Of a stretch of DNA of 64,000 nucleotides, positions 18,412 to 31,546 are shown piece by piece; the stretch's first letter is position 1, and each line of letters begins with the position of its first letter. The position numbers were made by a program, and so were the translations under genes. Below the pieces are notes generated by a model. It ran no database searches, was not told the origin of the DNA, and was given only the letters and a program-made list of their open reading frames with translations. The stretch is from Blastocystis sp. Blastoise (taxonomy: Eukaryota; Sar; Bigyra; Opalinata; Blastocystidae), in assembly GCA_039096225.1 (NCBI GenBank), contig JBBPEB010000014.1:248001-312000 (forward strand). The letters are read 5' to 3'.

Positions 18412-21400
18412 TTATACAAGTTCAAATTCTTCATTATCCATATTATTTTGACTGTTCATTATATATTGATTGTCTGGAATAGAGAAGAGAGTATCCATTT
18501 TCTTCTTCAAGGAATCTAAGCCTACGACTGATTCTACATATCCATCTTCACATAAAATACATTGAATAGAGTTTATTCGGTTGTTATAGAGATCTTGTTG
18601 AATGGATTCTGAACATGCAGAACAATGAGAATAACTAGAAGACTGTTGAGGACATAAGGAATACGAAGAAAGAAAGAAACGAATCTAAAGCAAAAAGGAA
18701 TATTTATTATTATATTTATTATATTTATTACTATTCTATGTTTAATATAATTAAAATATATATATATATATATTATATATACGGAATCTGGAATATTTCC
18801 AAGATATCCTTGTTTAATTGAATTTTCTTCTTCGTTTGATAAAGTTGATGATGATATATTGTTTTCATTATTTATAGTTCTATCTGACGATTTCTGTTTT
18901 TCAACTTGCTTTGGAAGAGTATTGATTTCATGTATAGAAGAGATATATAGTTCTACTCCAATTCCTGCAGCTATACTTGCTAGTCCAGGACGAGTAATAG
19001 TACAAGATTGATCCATCGATAAATATTGAGAAGAATCGCGGGGAACAACAACATCTGAACAGAAATAACAGGCTGAATGTGGTGAAGAAGGAGGAGGAAG
19101 AGGAAGAGAAATGATTGTGTCTTTTTCACGGTTATTAACAGATATATAAGGTCGAAGGAGAGGAGAAGGAGAAAGAGATCTTAATATAGTATCCTCTCTA
19201 TGTACTTTATGATGATATTTCTCATGAAGAGAAGAAGGAGAAGAAATAGAAGAAGCTAATGAATATATATAGGATGGAGGGGGAAACTCTGTAGATATAT
19301 TTGGATATTGTTCATATATTGAAGGATAGAAGAAGGAATAGAGAGATATACTCGTAGATAATGAAGAGAGTGAAGGTGTATTCGACATATTCACGTGGTT
19401 ATTCATATATAAAGGATTATCAATACTATTACTTGAAGAGGATATTCCTCGTAAAGAATCAAGTATATTAATTGAATCATTATTTTGAATATTCCGTTCT
19501 CCGTACTTCATGACGAGCATATCATCATTTCCAAGAGCAATAGATATGCATTTCTTATTCGCTAGAGAACATAAAATTGTTGGAAGATATCGACTTTCAC
19601 GTGTATCTGTGAGTAGAAATACAACATCTGATTGGTCGATTGCAAGACACAATTGAAGAAATTGTTTGAAGAATTGTTCTGAGTGAAGAAATTGTTTTGT
19701 TTCTTTGAAAGGAAGAGGTATTGAGAATGTAAGAGCAGAAGCAGAGAGAGATGGAGAGATGGCTTTCAAACTCTCTAGAGCGAGTATTGATTTATATTGA
19801 TTAGATTGAATATCTTTAAATGTATAGAGTGATTGTCGAATAGGATTAGAAGCCGATATACGTGCATGATCTAATAATATCATGGATGATACACCCCAAG
19901 CCATTAATGCTCGTGCTACAGAGCAACCAAGTGCGCCTGCTCCTATGAGAAAACATCGCATAGAACACAATGTATCCATCTATAGAGAGAAGAAGAGGAA
20001 TAGTACAATAGAATATATGTAATAGTTTATTATTATATTATACTAATTATTATTTTATTATATTATATCTATTATATTATTATAATTATATGTGTATTAT
20101 ATAACTACACTTATACTAATTAATATTATATATTATATTTATATATATATTATATATATACATCAAGTTCTGGATAGACTCTCCATTTCATTAATTTAAG
20201 ATTTAGAGTGATACTATTTTGACTAATAGAATTCGACTGAATATATTTCGATAAATCTACAGTAGAGACTGTGGAAGAAGAAGAAGTAGAAGAAGAAAAA
20301 GAGAAGAAGCATGGAGTTTGAAATACTATAGAGAATATGAATATATAGATAGAGAAAGAATATATAATTATATACATTGTTGTTCACACCATGGAATATA
20401 TATATTTACACGATTATACTCATGAGACGTATTCTATATAAATATGTAATATATATATATCTTATCTATTTCTTAAATATATTATTATTATATATACATG
20501 AACTCTAAGAAATTGAATAGTAATATATAGAACATAAGATGGGTCATATATATAAGTAGATAGAAGATATTGTATATAATAAAGGAAGTTTAATAATAGT
20601 GGTGAAGGATATTCTTTGGATCCCCCATCTAGAAAAACAAACTGTAACGGATATGGAACACTATTTTGTTCTTTATGAATTGATTGGAAGTATGTAAATA
20701 GCTGTTGACTTATTGAGGGAAGTGATATATAGCAAGCAGAATTCATAGTATTTTCAATAAGCATATAAACAGCAGAATAAGGTTTAGTGTTATGACTTAT
20801 AAAATGATGTTCAAGAGGAAAAGGGAATGAGGAATTGTGATTTATAGAAGTATCTTGAAGAAGAGTTGTAGAAGAATTGTGTTTTATATAATGATCTTGA
20901 AGAGAAGGTGGAGAGGAATTGTATTTTATAGAATGATCTTGAAGAGGAGTTGTAGAAGATTTATATTTTATAGAATGATCTTGAAGGGAAGGTGTAGAAA
21001 GATCATGAATATATGGAGATGGTGATATATGTTGATAGCAGAATTGTGAAGAAGGAGAGCTAATAGTATTAAATGCATAACGATAAGAGATTATATGATG
21101 TTTCAAATCAGTATATACACATAGAAAGAAACGTAGAATTGATTGATCAGTAATTGATTTCTTATCAAATAGAGGATACTATAGATAAGAAAATAATTAA
21201 ATAATATATAAATATTACTTGAGAGAAACATTTATTCATTACTTGATAACAATTATCTTCTTCGAATTCCTAGTGATATTAAAGAAAGATAAAAAGGAGG
21301 ATTGAAAGAAGAAGAAGAGAAGAAGAAGAATAAGAGAAGAAGAAGAAGAAGATAAAAAGAAGAAGAAGAGAAAAAGAAGAAGAAGATAAAAAGAAGATAT

Positions 21401-21820
21401 TAAAGCAAAAAGAAAAGAAAAACAAAAAAAATTACTTGTTTTGTATTAACAATGAGCAAATCACCATAAAGAAGAGTTTCATAATTTGATCTAGAAATAA
21501 ATAATAATTTTCAAATATACTTACAGATTGGTTGGCTTTATATTGCTAAAGGAATCCTTAATAAGAATAACTTGTGTTTTTTGTGTGTAATTAGGTTCTT
21601 GAAGAACACCCATAACACTCTAAAAATAGAAATTATTATTTCTCATAATCAACTAGAAATACAATCAACGATTTATCTAATTTGTATATATTCAGCTTTC
21701 TGCTTTCTAGTTCTAGCCAGAAATCATTTCTTGGCAATAAAATAATTGACTAAAAAAATTCAAATTGAGTCACAATATTTTTAATACAGAGAATTGAAGC
21801 TGCTTCCATTGATTATTCAT
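18412..21820 (-). CDS. ATG7: ATG7, E1-like activating enzyme of autophagy
   Basis: ATG7 activates ATG12 and ATG8 in the cytosol. The N-terminal domain starts at ATG 21820 (MNNQWKQLQFS, then FWLELESRKLNIYKLDKS, matching ATG7 LQFAP..FW..L...KL..Y.LD). It continues through VFLDGGSKEYPSPLLLNF to LNLKLMKWRVYPELD. The adenylation domain has the ATP-binding loop CFLIGAGALGCSVARALMAW, ASNPIRQSLYTF and VVFLLTDTRESRYLPTI. The catalytic Cys lies in MDQSCTITRPGL. Zinc-ligand pairs CYFC and CSAC are present, and an acidic tail (NMDNEEFELV) ends at TAA 18412. Oddities: a tandem repeat in the N-terminal domain and a roughly 130-residue Ser/Pro-rich insert before CYFC, where human ATG7 has a much shorter segment. 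Introns are few and short. Confidence 0.93.
20825..20995. repeat. In-frame tandem repeat inside ATG7
   Basis: About four to five copies of a unit near 42 bp encode LQDHSIKYKSSTTP-like 14-residue repeats (LQDHSIKY, LQDHYIKH, LQDTSINH, each followed by a Ser/Thr/Pro spacer). Unit lengths are multiples of three, so the frame is kept. It falls in a variable loop of the N-terminal domain. Confidence 0.85.
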
Positions 21821-22473
21821 TGGCTGTGTATTCATGAATTATGAAATAGATTTAGAAACTACAAATAAATATATTTTTGATATTTTATTAAGGACATTAA
21901 GAAATCTTCGTTTTTGATTTCTTCATAAATGACAATATGATGATTTTAATTATTTTTTTTCATCAGTATAAACTATTGATATGTAATTCAAAAATCATAC
22001 ACTTAGAAAATCACCAGTATTTAAGAAATGAATTGGATCAATATCTTATTTGCTTATATATTTTTGTGTTTATACATAATTCAACATCTATATTCGTAAC
22101 AATAGCTATATACACTTTAAATAATAAATCTATATATAAATAATGGAATGCATTTATAAAAAACGAAATACATTTATTATTTTTTGTTGGATACAATTTT
22201 ATATTTTATTACAACAATATTCAAAATAATATCTAAGAAAATAAAAATATAGAACACCAATTTCATACTGAACAGTAACAATAGATTTTCATATCACTAA
22301 ACCTCAATATTGATCTTATTATTCATTCATTTATTAACTTAATTACCCATTATTAGGTACTAAATCACATTATTGTTTTTTTCTGAAATGTTTTTAAAAA
22401 TATTCAACACTTTTTTTACTGTTAAAAATGGAAAAATGCAACTGAATTTTATTTTATTTTATTTTCTCATTAA
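21821..22473. other. Intergenic, shared upstream region of ATG7 and the FSH hydrolase gene
   Basis: Divergent promoter region of about 650 bp. No gene or repeat was recognised. Confidence 0.5.
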
Positions 22474-23539
22474 ATGAGTGGGATTATTGCGTCAAAACTA
22501 AAGATACTTTGCTTTCATGGATATCTTATGGATGCAACAAGTATGGCAAAAACAATGGAACCTATAGTTAGACAATTATCGGATATTGCCACCTTTTGTA
22601 TGTAATATATTGGTGAATTTATGCATCTTAAACTATAACTATAGCATACTTGGATGGACTTATACCTTTAACTGTTGAAAACAAATTTCGTAGTCAAGAT
22701 GACCCTAATATTTAGTATTTCTTTAATAATCTGCGATTTTTTATATCCTATACTCTATTTCATTTATTTTTAATTGTAGCATAACAAGAAGAACATGGTA
22801 TAAATTTGAGAATGATACATATTTTGAGTTTGATAAGACATTAGATTATATAAAGAATTATTTAAAGAATAGTGAATCCTATGATGGTATTTTAGGATTC
22901 AGTCAAGGAGGTATAATAGCATCTACATTAGTTGCATTACAACAAAAAGGTAAACATTTTCTCTTATTCTATATATATATATATATATATATATTATTAT
23001 TATTATTATTGTTATTATTATTATTATTGTTATTAATATTATTATAAATCTATTTATTATTATTTTAGGAGAAATCAAAACAAACTTTAAGTTTGTTATC
23101 TCAGTTGGAAGTTCATTACCTAAAGATATGAATGTTCGAAATGTATATATATAAATAATGAAAATGATCTTTTGATTATAACAAAATAAAAATTATTTTA
23201 TTAGTTTCTCATCATTTTTTTTAAATCTATACAAGTCTTCTTTCTTTGATAGTTTATAGTTATTTTTTATTTCTATAGCAAGTATTTGGTGATATGCAAC
23301 TCTTGTTACCTTCATTACATATATATGGGAAAACAGATAAAGTTGTTGTTCCTGAACGATCTCAGTATATTTTAATTTTCCTTTATTCTTATTTATTTCT
23401 AATCTTTCATTGTTATAGAATACTTATTTCCAGATATAAAAACCCAACTGTATTTACACATGACTTTGGCCATTATATTCCTCGACATCCTGCAGCAATT
23501 CAAGCCTATCGAAGTTTCTTGATAAAACAAATGAATTGA
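22474..23539 (+). CDS. FSH-family serine hydrolase (alpha/beta hydrolase)
   Basis: Five or six exons. It opens MSGIIASKLKILCFHGYLMD, the beta-strand plus HG oxyanion motif of the FSH1/OVCA2 family. It continues AYLDGLIPLTVENKFRSQDD, then TRRTWYKFEND, YDGILGFSQGGIIASTLVAL (nucleophile Ser in GFSQGG), FKFVISVGSSLP, LHIYGKTDKVVVPERSQ (acid Asp) and VFTHDFGHYIPRHPAAIQAY (catalytic His). The triad is therefore complete. Exons join in phase at CCTAATATTTA|gt. Length is near the family norm of about 220-240 residues. Family members are cytosolic carboxylesterases or thioesterases of poorly defined substrate. It lies in the same direction as the downstream lipase. Confidence 0.88.
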
Positions 23540-24020
23540 AACTCTCATTTTCTAGATTCTCTTGTTCTTTTGATATTTCTATTCTTAAATTAGTTTTATA
23601 TATTCATGATTCGATTTATTATTATTATTACAATCATTATTAGGGGTATAATTAATAGAAGTGAGCTGAGTTTTTGTTGAACATGAATATTTATTTAATC
23701 TGAGTCTCTAAAATACAATTTATTAACTCACAGATGGCACTCACAGTCTTTTTGGTAATAGAATAATTCAACTAATTCATCGAAATATTGTCTAGACTGA
23801 TAGGGATCTTATGATTAGATATATATGCACTTCACTTGATAAAGAGTGTCTGATATAGTTTCTTGCGAGTGCGTATAGGATTCTTACACTAAAAATTCCT
23901 TAATTTTTTTTAGTAATAAATTCGTTTTATTGGGAAAAAAGCAAACACATAATAGTTCATCCAATAAGAAGGATAGAATTTTTTTATTTTTCGATACTAT
24001 TTTTATTCTGATAGACTTTC
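23540..24020. other. Intergenic between the two hydrolase genes
   Basis: No gene seen. A CCAATAAGAAGG motif sits at about 23960, some 60 bp before the lipase start. Similar CCAATA(A/G)GA motifs occur near 10793 and twice near 35500-35575. A CCAAT-type promoter role is speculative. Confidence 0.3.
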
Positions 24021-25565
24021 ATGAAGATATCAATTCTATTTCTATTGATTTTGTTCAGATGCATAATACATGCTCAGCAATGGTATACAAACAAATATCC
24101 GTCTAAAAACATACAATTAATGTGGGACATTGTCAGAATAAATAAATGTAGTGACATGAATGTATTTGTATGTATTTCTATATGCTTGTTCTAAAAATAA
24201 TAATACGTTTCAGTTGTTTTTTCATATACATTTTTTATTTTTTTAATTCTAGAATACGAGTTGTCCATTAGCACAATACTATAGTGGTAGTATTGGTGAA
24301 TCAAAGATTATATATAATAAAAAAACAGAAACAAAAGGCACCTTTATAGTCTATAACAACGATACATTGATTCTATCTTTAAGAGGTACGGAGACGCTTA
24401 CACAATGTTTCTATGATGTCCTTGCAGGATTCTTTACAACGGTACCCTATTTGGATTCATCGATGAAGATTGGATTAGGGTATCATTTGTCTTATGAATC
24501 CGTAAAAGATCAAGTATATGTTATTTAGATATATATATACATTTTCTAAATGATATTACTGATTGATCTAAACAATTTCGAACTATATAGATCTATGAAA
24601 ATTATTATTACTTTGTTAATAAGTATAATATCAAAAAAGTGTACTTTTCTGGACATGTATATAGTTTTAGTATATTAAATAAATATTGTTTATAATGATT
24701 AGTTATATAAATATATTATTGTTTCTCTTTATATTATTTTTTGAGTAATATAAATAGATTATTGTGTCTTTTATTTTTTTTAATAATAATAATAATTATT
24801 ATTATAGATATTATATATATATAGTCTTTAGGTGGTTCTTTAGCTGCGTTGGCTGCTATAGAAATGTGGATGACACATGGTATATATATTAATGGTATAT
24901 ATTCGTTTGGAAGTCCTCGCGTTGGAAATAAGCCATTCTCTGATTTCTTTAATCTTCAAATACGTAAATATATTTAGTTAGCATATTATATTAATATTTG
25001 CTTTTTTTATTTATTATTAATATTTATCTATATTTTATTTATTATTTTATTCATTTATATATATTTTATTTATTTATATATATATTATTTATTTATATCA
25101 CATTATTATATTACTATATACCTCGTTTCTACCGAGTTGTTAATAATGAAGATCCTGTTCCTCACTTTCCCTTCTTATATCAGGGATTCAGACATATGGG
25201 GATTGAAGTATATATATATTATTTCTCTTCATTCTTATTATCACTTATTATCATCAGTTTTATAACTATATATATATATATATATATATTCCTATTACTT
25301 CTCCTTCTTATTATCACTTATTCTCATCTATTATATATATATATAGATATGGATTAATTTAGATAATAGTATACGTAATATCTGTACTCCTTCTATTTCT
25401 ATCGACTCTCACACTCATGTAGATCCAGCTACAAATCAATTCATATATACAGAAGACCCTGTTCCCTCCATCAACCAATGTTCTGAACCTAATTTCATTA
25501 AAGGTAACGCAGATCACGTGACTTATCTGAACAGTCTTATCTTTGACTGTCTCTCTCATCCTTAA
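24021..25565 (+). CDS. Secreted class 3 lipase (fungal lipase-like)
   Basis: It starts with a classical signal peptide (MKISILFLLILFRCIIHAQQ), so the product enters the secretory pathway. Conserved blocks of PF01764 follow: VYNNDTLILSLRGTETLTQC, FYDVLAGFFTTVPYL, and KVYFSGH joined to SLGGSLAALAAIEMW across an intron, giving the nucleophile elbow GHSLGG. Then come YSFGSPRVGNKPFSDFF and FYRVVNNEDPVPHFPF (catalytic Asp) and, near the end, GNADHVTYLNSLIFDC (catalytic His). The triad is complete. Several Cys residues (NTSCPLAQYY, CTPS, CSEP, FDCLSHP) could form disulfides. Introns are AT-rich, and (TA)n runs follow the stop at 25565. Confidence 0.92.
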
Positions 25566-25580
25566 TCTTACTCTATCTCT

Positions 25581-25629
<49 letters not shown>

Positions 25630-26602
25630 AAAACCTTTCTTTTTCTAATATTTTATTTTTATATATAACTTGGTACCAAAGTTATATTATTCTTACTTCT
25701 TTTTTTCTATAATTATGTTTCATATTTCTTTTGTTTTTGTAAATATTTATGTTTTTCTTCTATATTCTCTCTGTTTTGTATTCGATATAGTCTCTTTTCA
25801 TAAACACAACTGAAACTATGATTTAGGCTCTTATTATAATCTATTTTTTTCTCTTTCTATTGACTTGAAATATATAAATATTATTAAGAAAATCAATACT
25901 GTTTTTATCTTCTTTTTTAATATTCTCAAGATAAGATCTATAAAAGAACGCTTATATATAGAGAAAAATATGAAAGTGACTCTTTCAAATGACTTTATTT
26001 TTCTCTATATAGAACATAATAATATACAACCAACTTAAATCATAATACGTGCTTCAACATACAATACCCAATATAAGTGAAACTAGTCATCTGCTTTTTA
26101 AAGAGCGATAATGCATATACTAAATCTTTTAATTATATTCAAGTATTCATATAAGCTAAAAAATGAAATATAAAGACAATCAGATGAATATTCTAATCAA
26201 ACTCAACTCATGTGATATCAAACAACAATGTATAACAACTCAATGCATAAATTAGAAAATAATCATCATTTATTGATAGCATAAGTCTAAAAAGTCAAAA
26301 ACCACAGAAAAGAAAACACAAAATAAGATTCGATATGACACCCCTCTATGAAAGAAAACAATAATTCTATTAATATTGTGAAAAAATAAAAATCAAGTGA
26401 GAATTTCATAATCACCATGAATATTAAAAGATCATCTTGAAGCAACTGTTTCTCTTTCTTATGACCTCATTCTTGTCAATTGCTCAATTATGAATGATTT
26501 AAATAGCTTTTTGAATATGATATTGATATAAAACTCATAAATTATTTATTTTTCAATAAAGAAATATTAAATCTACTTATAACTTATAACTTATTAAATA
26601 AA
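25566..26602. other. Intergenic DNA with a (TA)n tract
   Basis: A (TA)n run of about 45 bp lies at 25583-25628. The rest is AT-rich with no gene seen. The final 100 bp lead into the intronless peroxiredoxin gene. Confidence 0.5.
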
Positions 26603-27223
26603 ATGGCTCCTACTATTCGTGCTCCTGCTCCTACCTTCACTCTTGCTGGTGCTAAACAAGGTGATATCGTTAATTCTTGGTCTCTTGAAGAACAAAAAGG
26701 ATCTTGGACTTGTATTCTCTTCTATCCTATGGATTTCACTTTTGTTTGTCCTACTGAAATTATTTCTTATTCTAAGGCTATTGATGAATTCACTGCTCTT
26801 AACTGTAACATCGTAGGTATTTCTGGTGATTCTCCTTATGTTCATCTTACTTGGGAAATTACTCCTGCTACTCAAGGTGGTTTAGAAAATCAAGTTGTCT
26901 TCCCTCTTCTTTCTGATGTTGATCGTGAAGTTATGAAGGCTTATGGTGTTTATAATCCTGATAAATCTGGTCTTGATTATGCTCAAGCTTTCCGTGGTTT
27001 ATTCTTAATTGATGATAAGGGTGTTCTTCGTCATGTATATATTAATGATAATGGTGTTGGTCGTAATGTTGATGAAACTCTTCGTGTTCTTGAAGGTCTT
27101 CAATATACTGATAAATTTGGTGAAGTTTGCCCTGCTGGATGGCATAAGGGTGATAAGGGAATGAAAACTACTAAAGCAGGTATCTCTCAATTCCTCGTCA
27201 AGAAATTATCTGAAAAGAATTAA
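26603..27223 (+). CDS. Typical 2-Cys peroxiredoxin
   Basis: An intronless 206-residue frame. Thiol-dependent reduction of hydrogen peroxide and organic peroxides is expected, probably in the cytosol because no targeting peptide is visible. The peroxidatic Cys is in FYPMDFTFVCPTEI, the active-site Arg region in FPLLSDVDREVMKAYGVY, and the resolving Cys in GEVCPAGWHKGDKGMK. The C-terminus ends KKLSEKN without the YF helix, and the GGLG motif reads GGLE. Both features are associated with resistance to over-oxidation in bacterial-type enzymes. Strong codon bias (GGT, CCT, ACT, CTT) points to abundant expression. Confidence 0.96.
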   Translation: MAPTIRAPAPTFTLAGAKQGDIVNSWSLEEQKGSWTCILFYPMDFTFVCPTEIISYSKAIDEFTALNCNIVGISGDSPYVHLTWEITPATQGGLENQVVFPLLSDVDREVMKAYGVYNPDKSGLDYAQAFRGLFLIDDKGVLRHVYINDNGVGRNVDETLRVLEGLQYTDKFGEVCPAGWHKGDKGMKTTKAGISQFLVKKLSEKN

Positions 27224-27384
27224 AAAAATAGTTTTCTTATATATATATATATTTTTTTATTTTTACACTTTTTCCTTTGTTTTAAAACTAGTTGCATCTT
27301 TTGAAAAAAAATTGTTTTGTTCAACTTTTAATTAATAGTATTAAAAAACAATATACGCTATATACAATGAAGAAAATATGGTTA

Positions 27385-29244
27385 TTATTGACTATAAAAG
27401 TTATTATGTATATCTTCTAATATTTCATTGGATTGTGTTATTTCATCATAGGTTGATACACCATAAATAAATTTAGGAGCAGAACGAACAACAGAACCCC
27501 TATATATATATATATATATAATATTTGGATAATAAAAGAGTGAAAAACATATAAAAAAATGAATAATATATACGCTGCAAGAATAGCAATGTTGTGCACA
27601 TTAACAGTTGGAGTATTTGTTCTTGAAACAGCTTCTTTCCCTTTAACATAGATAAGAGTATCTATATATATATTTATAGAATAGTAATAATTTGTCATAT
27701 GAAAAATGATATTTATAAATAGAATAAGATTATATTACCATTTGCAATAGTAGAGACAATTTTCTCCATGTCATTCCATTTTTCAGGAACAATCAAATTC
27801 TATTTAATGAAACATATAGAAGTGAATGAAAAACATATTTATATATATGTATATAGATGAATATTTATATATATACGTTAAATTTGAGATTAATATCCTG
27901 TTTTTTATTATCTTCTAACGTTCTTGTTATTCCCATAAAATATAAATGTTCCCCAAATTTTCGAACAACTCGTACAAATCCAAAACAGTATACAGTCTCG
28001 CCTTCCCATGGGAATTCTTTATTGTTACTATCCAATAAGAGCTTTTCCCGTGTTAATAACGGTTTAGTTATTCCATATATATCGATAGGTATTGCTAGAG
28101 AAAAAGTAATAAAATCATTTATAAGATAAGAATGTCTTATAATAATAATAATAATTATTATTATTATTATTATGATTATTATTATATACGTAGATTAGGA
28201 ATAAAATAAAAGTTTGGTTTATCATAATATATATTAGTTTGTTTACAGAGTGTATTATAATCCCATATACGAACCAGATTCTTATCACTTAGTATTCTAT
28301 TATCTGTATATCTATAGAGTAATAATAAGTATAACAAGTATAATAATAAGTCTAGCAAGTATAATAATAAGTAATCAAGTATTAAAAAAATAAAAACATA
28401 ATAATATCTCAAATAATCATAATAAATAATAATTAATAATTAATAATACTATTCACATAAAACTAATACTACATATATTATTAACTATATCTTCTATACT
28501 CCTTTGACGGTAATAGTCCATGAATATTTGATTGTACTTCAAAGAAATTACAGCAAGGAATACATATACATCCACAGAGTTCTTGACAGTCTATAGAGCG
28601 TAAACAGTCCTCAATACCGACATGACAATGAACCATAACCAATATAAGACGACGACAACGAAGACGAACCTATATGAAAAATCAAAAGAAATAGAAAACA
28701 ATATATACATATATTATTCATATTATATATATTAATATGGAATTCATATATATATATGAATAATACACATACATCTTGAATACATTCACCCCAAAAATGA
28801 AGATGTGCAATCTTTGACCATCTATTACGAATTTCTTTTTTAATAACTGTTGTATCTCTTTTTCTAACTAATAGATCTTCCTTATTTGTATGTGTTGCAC
28901 CTTCACGGAGAATTGGATCAATACTGAAACATTCCCAACCAGAAGTACGATATGCAAACATTGCTGCAGTTCGAGGTGTCATACCATCACCAACACAGAC
29001 AATACAGTCTGAAAGACCTGTATCATTCTTTACTTTAGGAATCTGTGACAGAATGGAGTGATATGTATTTTCATATGCACCAACAGTCTCTGTCAACTCT
29101 TTTGCATTTGGAAACCTAATTTATATTAGTGAATAATACAATTCTTTAAAGAACTACACACATTTGCATGCTTATGAAATCTGGAGCACATGCTAGATTA
29201 CCAACAAAGTCATCTAAGTAATATAGTGAGTGGTTTTGATCCAT
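27385..29244 (-). CDS. Rossmann-like domain fused to an OB-fold domain, unknown function
   Basis: About eight exons from ATG 29244 (MDQNHSLYYLDDFVGNLACA) to TAA 27385. The first half has a nucleotide- or SAM-binding style loop (CIVCVGDGMTPRTAAMFAYR), then GWECFSIDPILREG, KIAHLHFWGECIQDV, RLILVMVHCHVGIEDCL and CGCICIPCCNFFE. This order of strands resembles a class I methyltransferase fold, but the catalytic residues are not obvious. The second half (EGETVYCFGFVRVVRKFGEH, YFMGITRT, then INLKFN and DTLIYVKGKEAVSRT) looks like the anticodon-binding OB fold of class II tRNA synthetases. All junctions stay in phase. RNA modification is a guess from the pairing. The family is not recognised with certainty. 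Confidence 0.6.
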
Positions 29245-29535
29245 TGTCTTTAAAAACTATATCAACAAAGAAGTCTTTTACAAAAAATTCTCACTTTCTC
29301 TTTTCTCATGAATTTTATCATTTTCATTAGTGTTTCAAATAAAAAAATCATTATTAAATAACGAAATGATAAACAAAGAGGAATATCTAATAATAATACA
29401 ACTAAGAAAAATAAATGTGATTATCAACAATCACCAATGGTTGTTGGAAGTTCGAAAACAAAGAAAAAGAAAAAGTGGAAAAAGAAACAGAAATCAATGA
29501 AAAAAAATTTTTTACAACTTTTTGTAACGATTAAA

Positions 29536-31504
29536 CTATCGATTCATTTCCTTAATACTCTCAGAGAATTTGCAAAATAGTGGGAAATGATCAGAATAAT
29601 TTCTTGTCAAAATATTTTCTACAACATTACACGAAGGTATTCCATATATTTGTTTTGCAGCATCATTCATAAAAAGCTGTGTAACACGTAATTTCAATAA
29701 CTATATATCACATATAATATTATTCATAGATAAAAACTAAAATAAAAAGAATAACTGAATACAGATTGATTAGGAGCTTGGTCATATCCCTTATTTGTAG
29801 GTTGTGTATATAAACACTTCTTATTCCCGCGGGAAATAATATCGGTGAACCCGTTATTTAGGAACAGATCCATTGTTTTTGTATATATTGTTTGATTATA
29901 AACAAGTTTGTTATATAAAGTGGTTTTCACATATCTATATATATATATATATAATAAGTTGTAGGATACTAATGTTTTCTTTGAATAAAAAATGATTATT
30001 ACGTTTAATATTAATACATTTACAATTATAATATTTTTTATGAATATATACTTTTTGAGAATTTCAGTTTGGGATTGTATACATTTTTTAAATGTATTTG
30101 GAATACTATTCATATCTCCAAGTACCACAATAGGTGTCTATAAAGAAAGTTTATTATTATTATTATTATATATATAGATACTAATGAAGAAAGATTGATG
30201 ATATCGGCCATAACACTACTAACTTCAGATTCCCGCGATTCTACACGATGGGGGTTTAGATGAATACACTATATATATAGAAGAGTATGTATTTCAATGA
30301 TATATAATCGATAGTAGAGATAACTTGTTATATGAAAGTGAATAACTTTAAAAAGATGATAATAATAATAATATACAAAGAAATGAATTCCTTGTGTTGA
30401 TATATGTAAAATAGATCTCGATGAATACAGAGATTGTTTATATATGTATATAGGAGAAATAGATCCAATAACTATATATATATATAGATAATATGTAACT
30501 ATTGAAGATTATATAATATGCTCTATATATACAAAGTGGGTAATCCCCGTGGGAATGGAAATAATAAGGATATCCACTTGTTTCTATATAACTAAAGAAT
30601 TCCTGTTGGCTTTCCATGGAGGGTACCTCATTAAGAAGGAAGAAGGTTGGCTTATATTCTAGAAGTAAGGAAGATAAATTGTTTGCAGACATACTTGAGA
30701 ACCCATTTATATTATACTATATATAGAAAACATTAAATATATAATAATAATAATATATATATATATATATATTTATATACAATGAATATAGAGTGTTTAT
30801 GATATGCATGTGTATCATGTTCAGGAAGACGCGGACACTGATCAGCATACTATATATAATAATAAGTATAATAATAAATATCATATTAATATAATATATG
30901 CAATAACAGACTGTAAATGATAATAATAAGTATAATAAGTATAATCATAATAATCATAATAATAATAATAAGTATAATAATAATAATAACATAAAAAGAC
31001 AAATAAATATACCGATAGAGAAGGGATTGTGTTTGTATATCCTTGATATCCCTCTCTCCACGCTGGATCCTCTTTAGTTGAGGGATAGTCACGTGTTTTT
31101 TCATGATTATAGAGAGTTACAAGTGGAGTTATAGTTGCTAAAGGATATAAAGGATGAAGAGGTGCTACAGGGATGGAAGAACGATGGAGAAGAAGGGAAT
31201 GAATACCAATATAAGGATATAAGGTAGTAAAATTGATATACTATATATATATATATTGATAGAAATAGAGCATACTTCTTGTGTCCAATAGAGTTGGTTC
31301 AGAGCCGATAACCGCGGGAATGTTCGACATAAAATATTCGATGTGTCCATCTGTTCTGTCCATAAAGCAGCCTCTCCTCCAAGAATATAGGGGAGAAACG
31401 ATTCTTTATAGAGATATGTATTATTATATGTTATATTATTATATATGATATTATTATATATTATATTATTATATATTATATTATTATATTTATTATTATA
31501 ATAT

Positions 31505-31546
<42 letters not shown>

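Noticed and set aside
21937-22143. 68-residue + frame between ATG7 and the FSH hydrolase
   Set aside because: Composition of random AT-rich DNA (I/N/Y/L rich), no conserved block.
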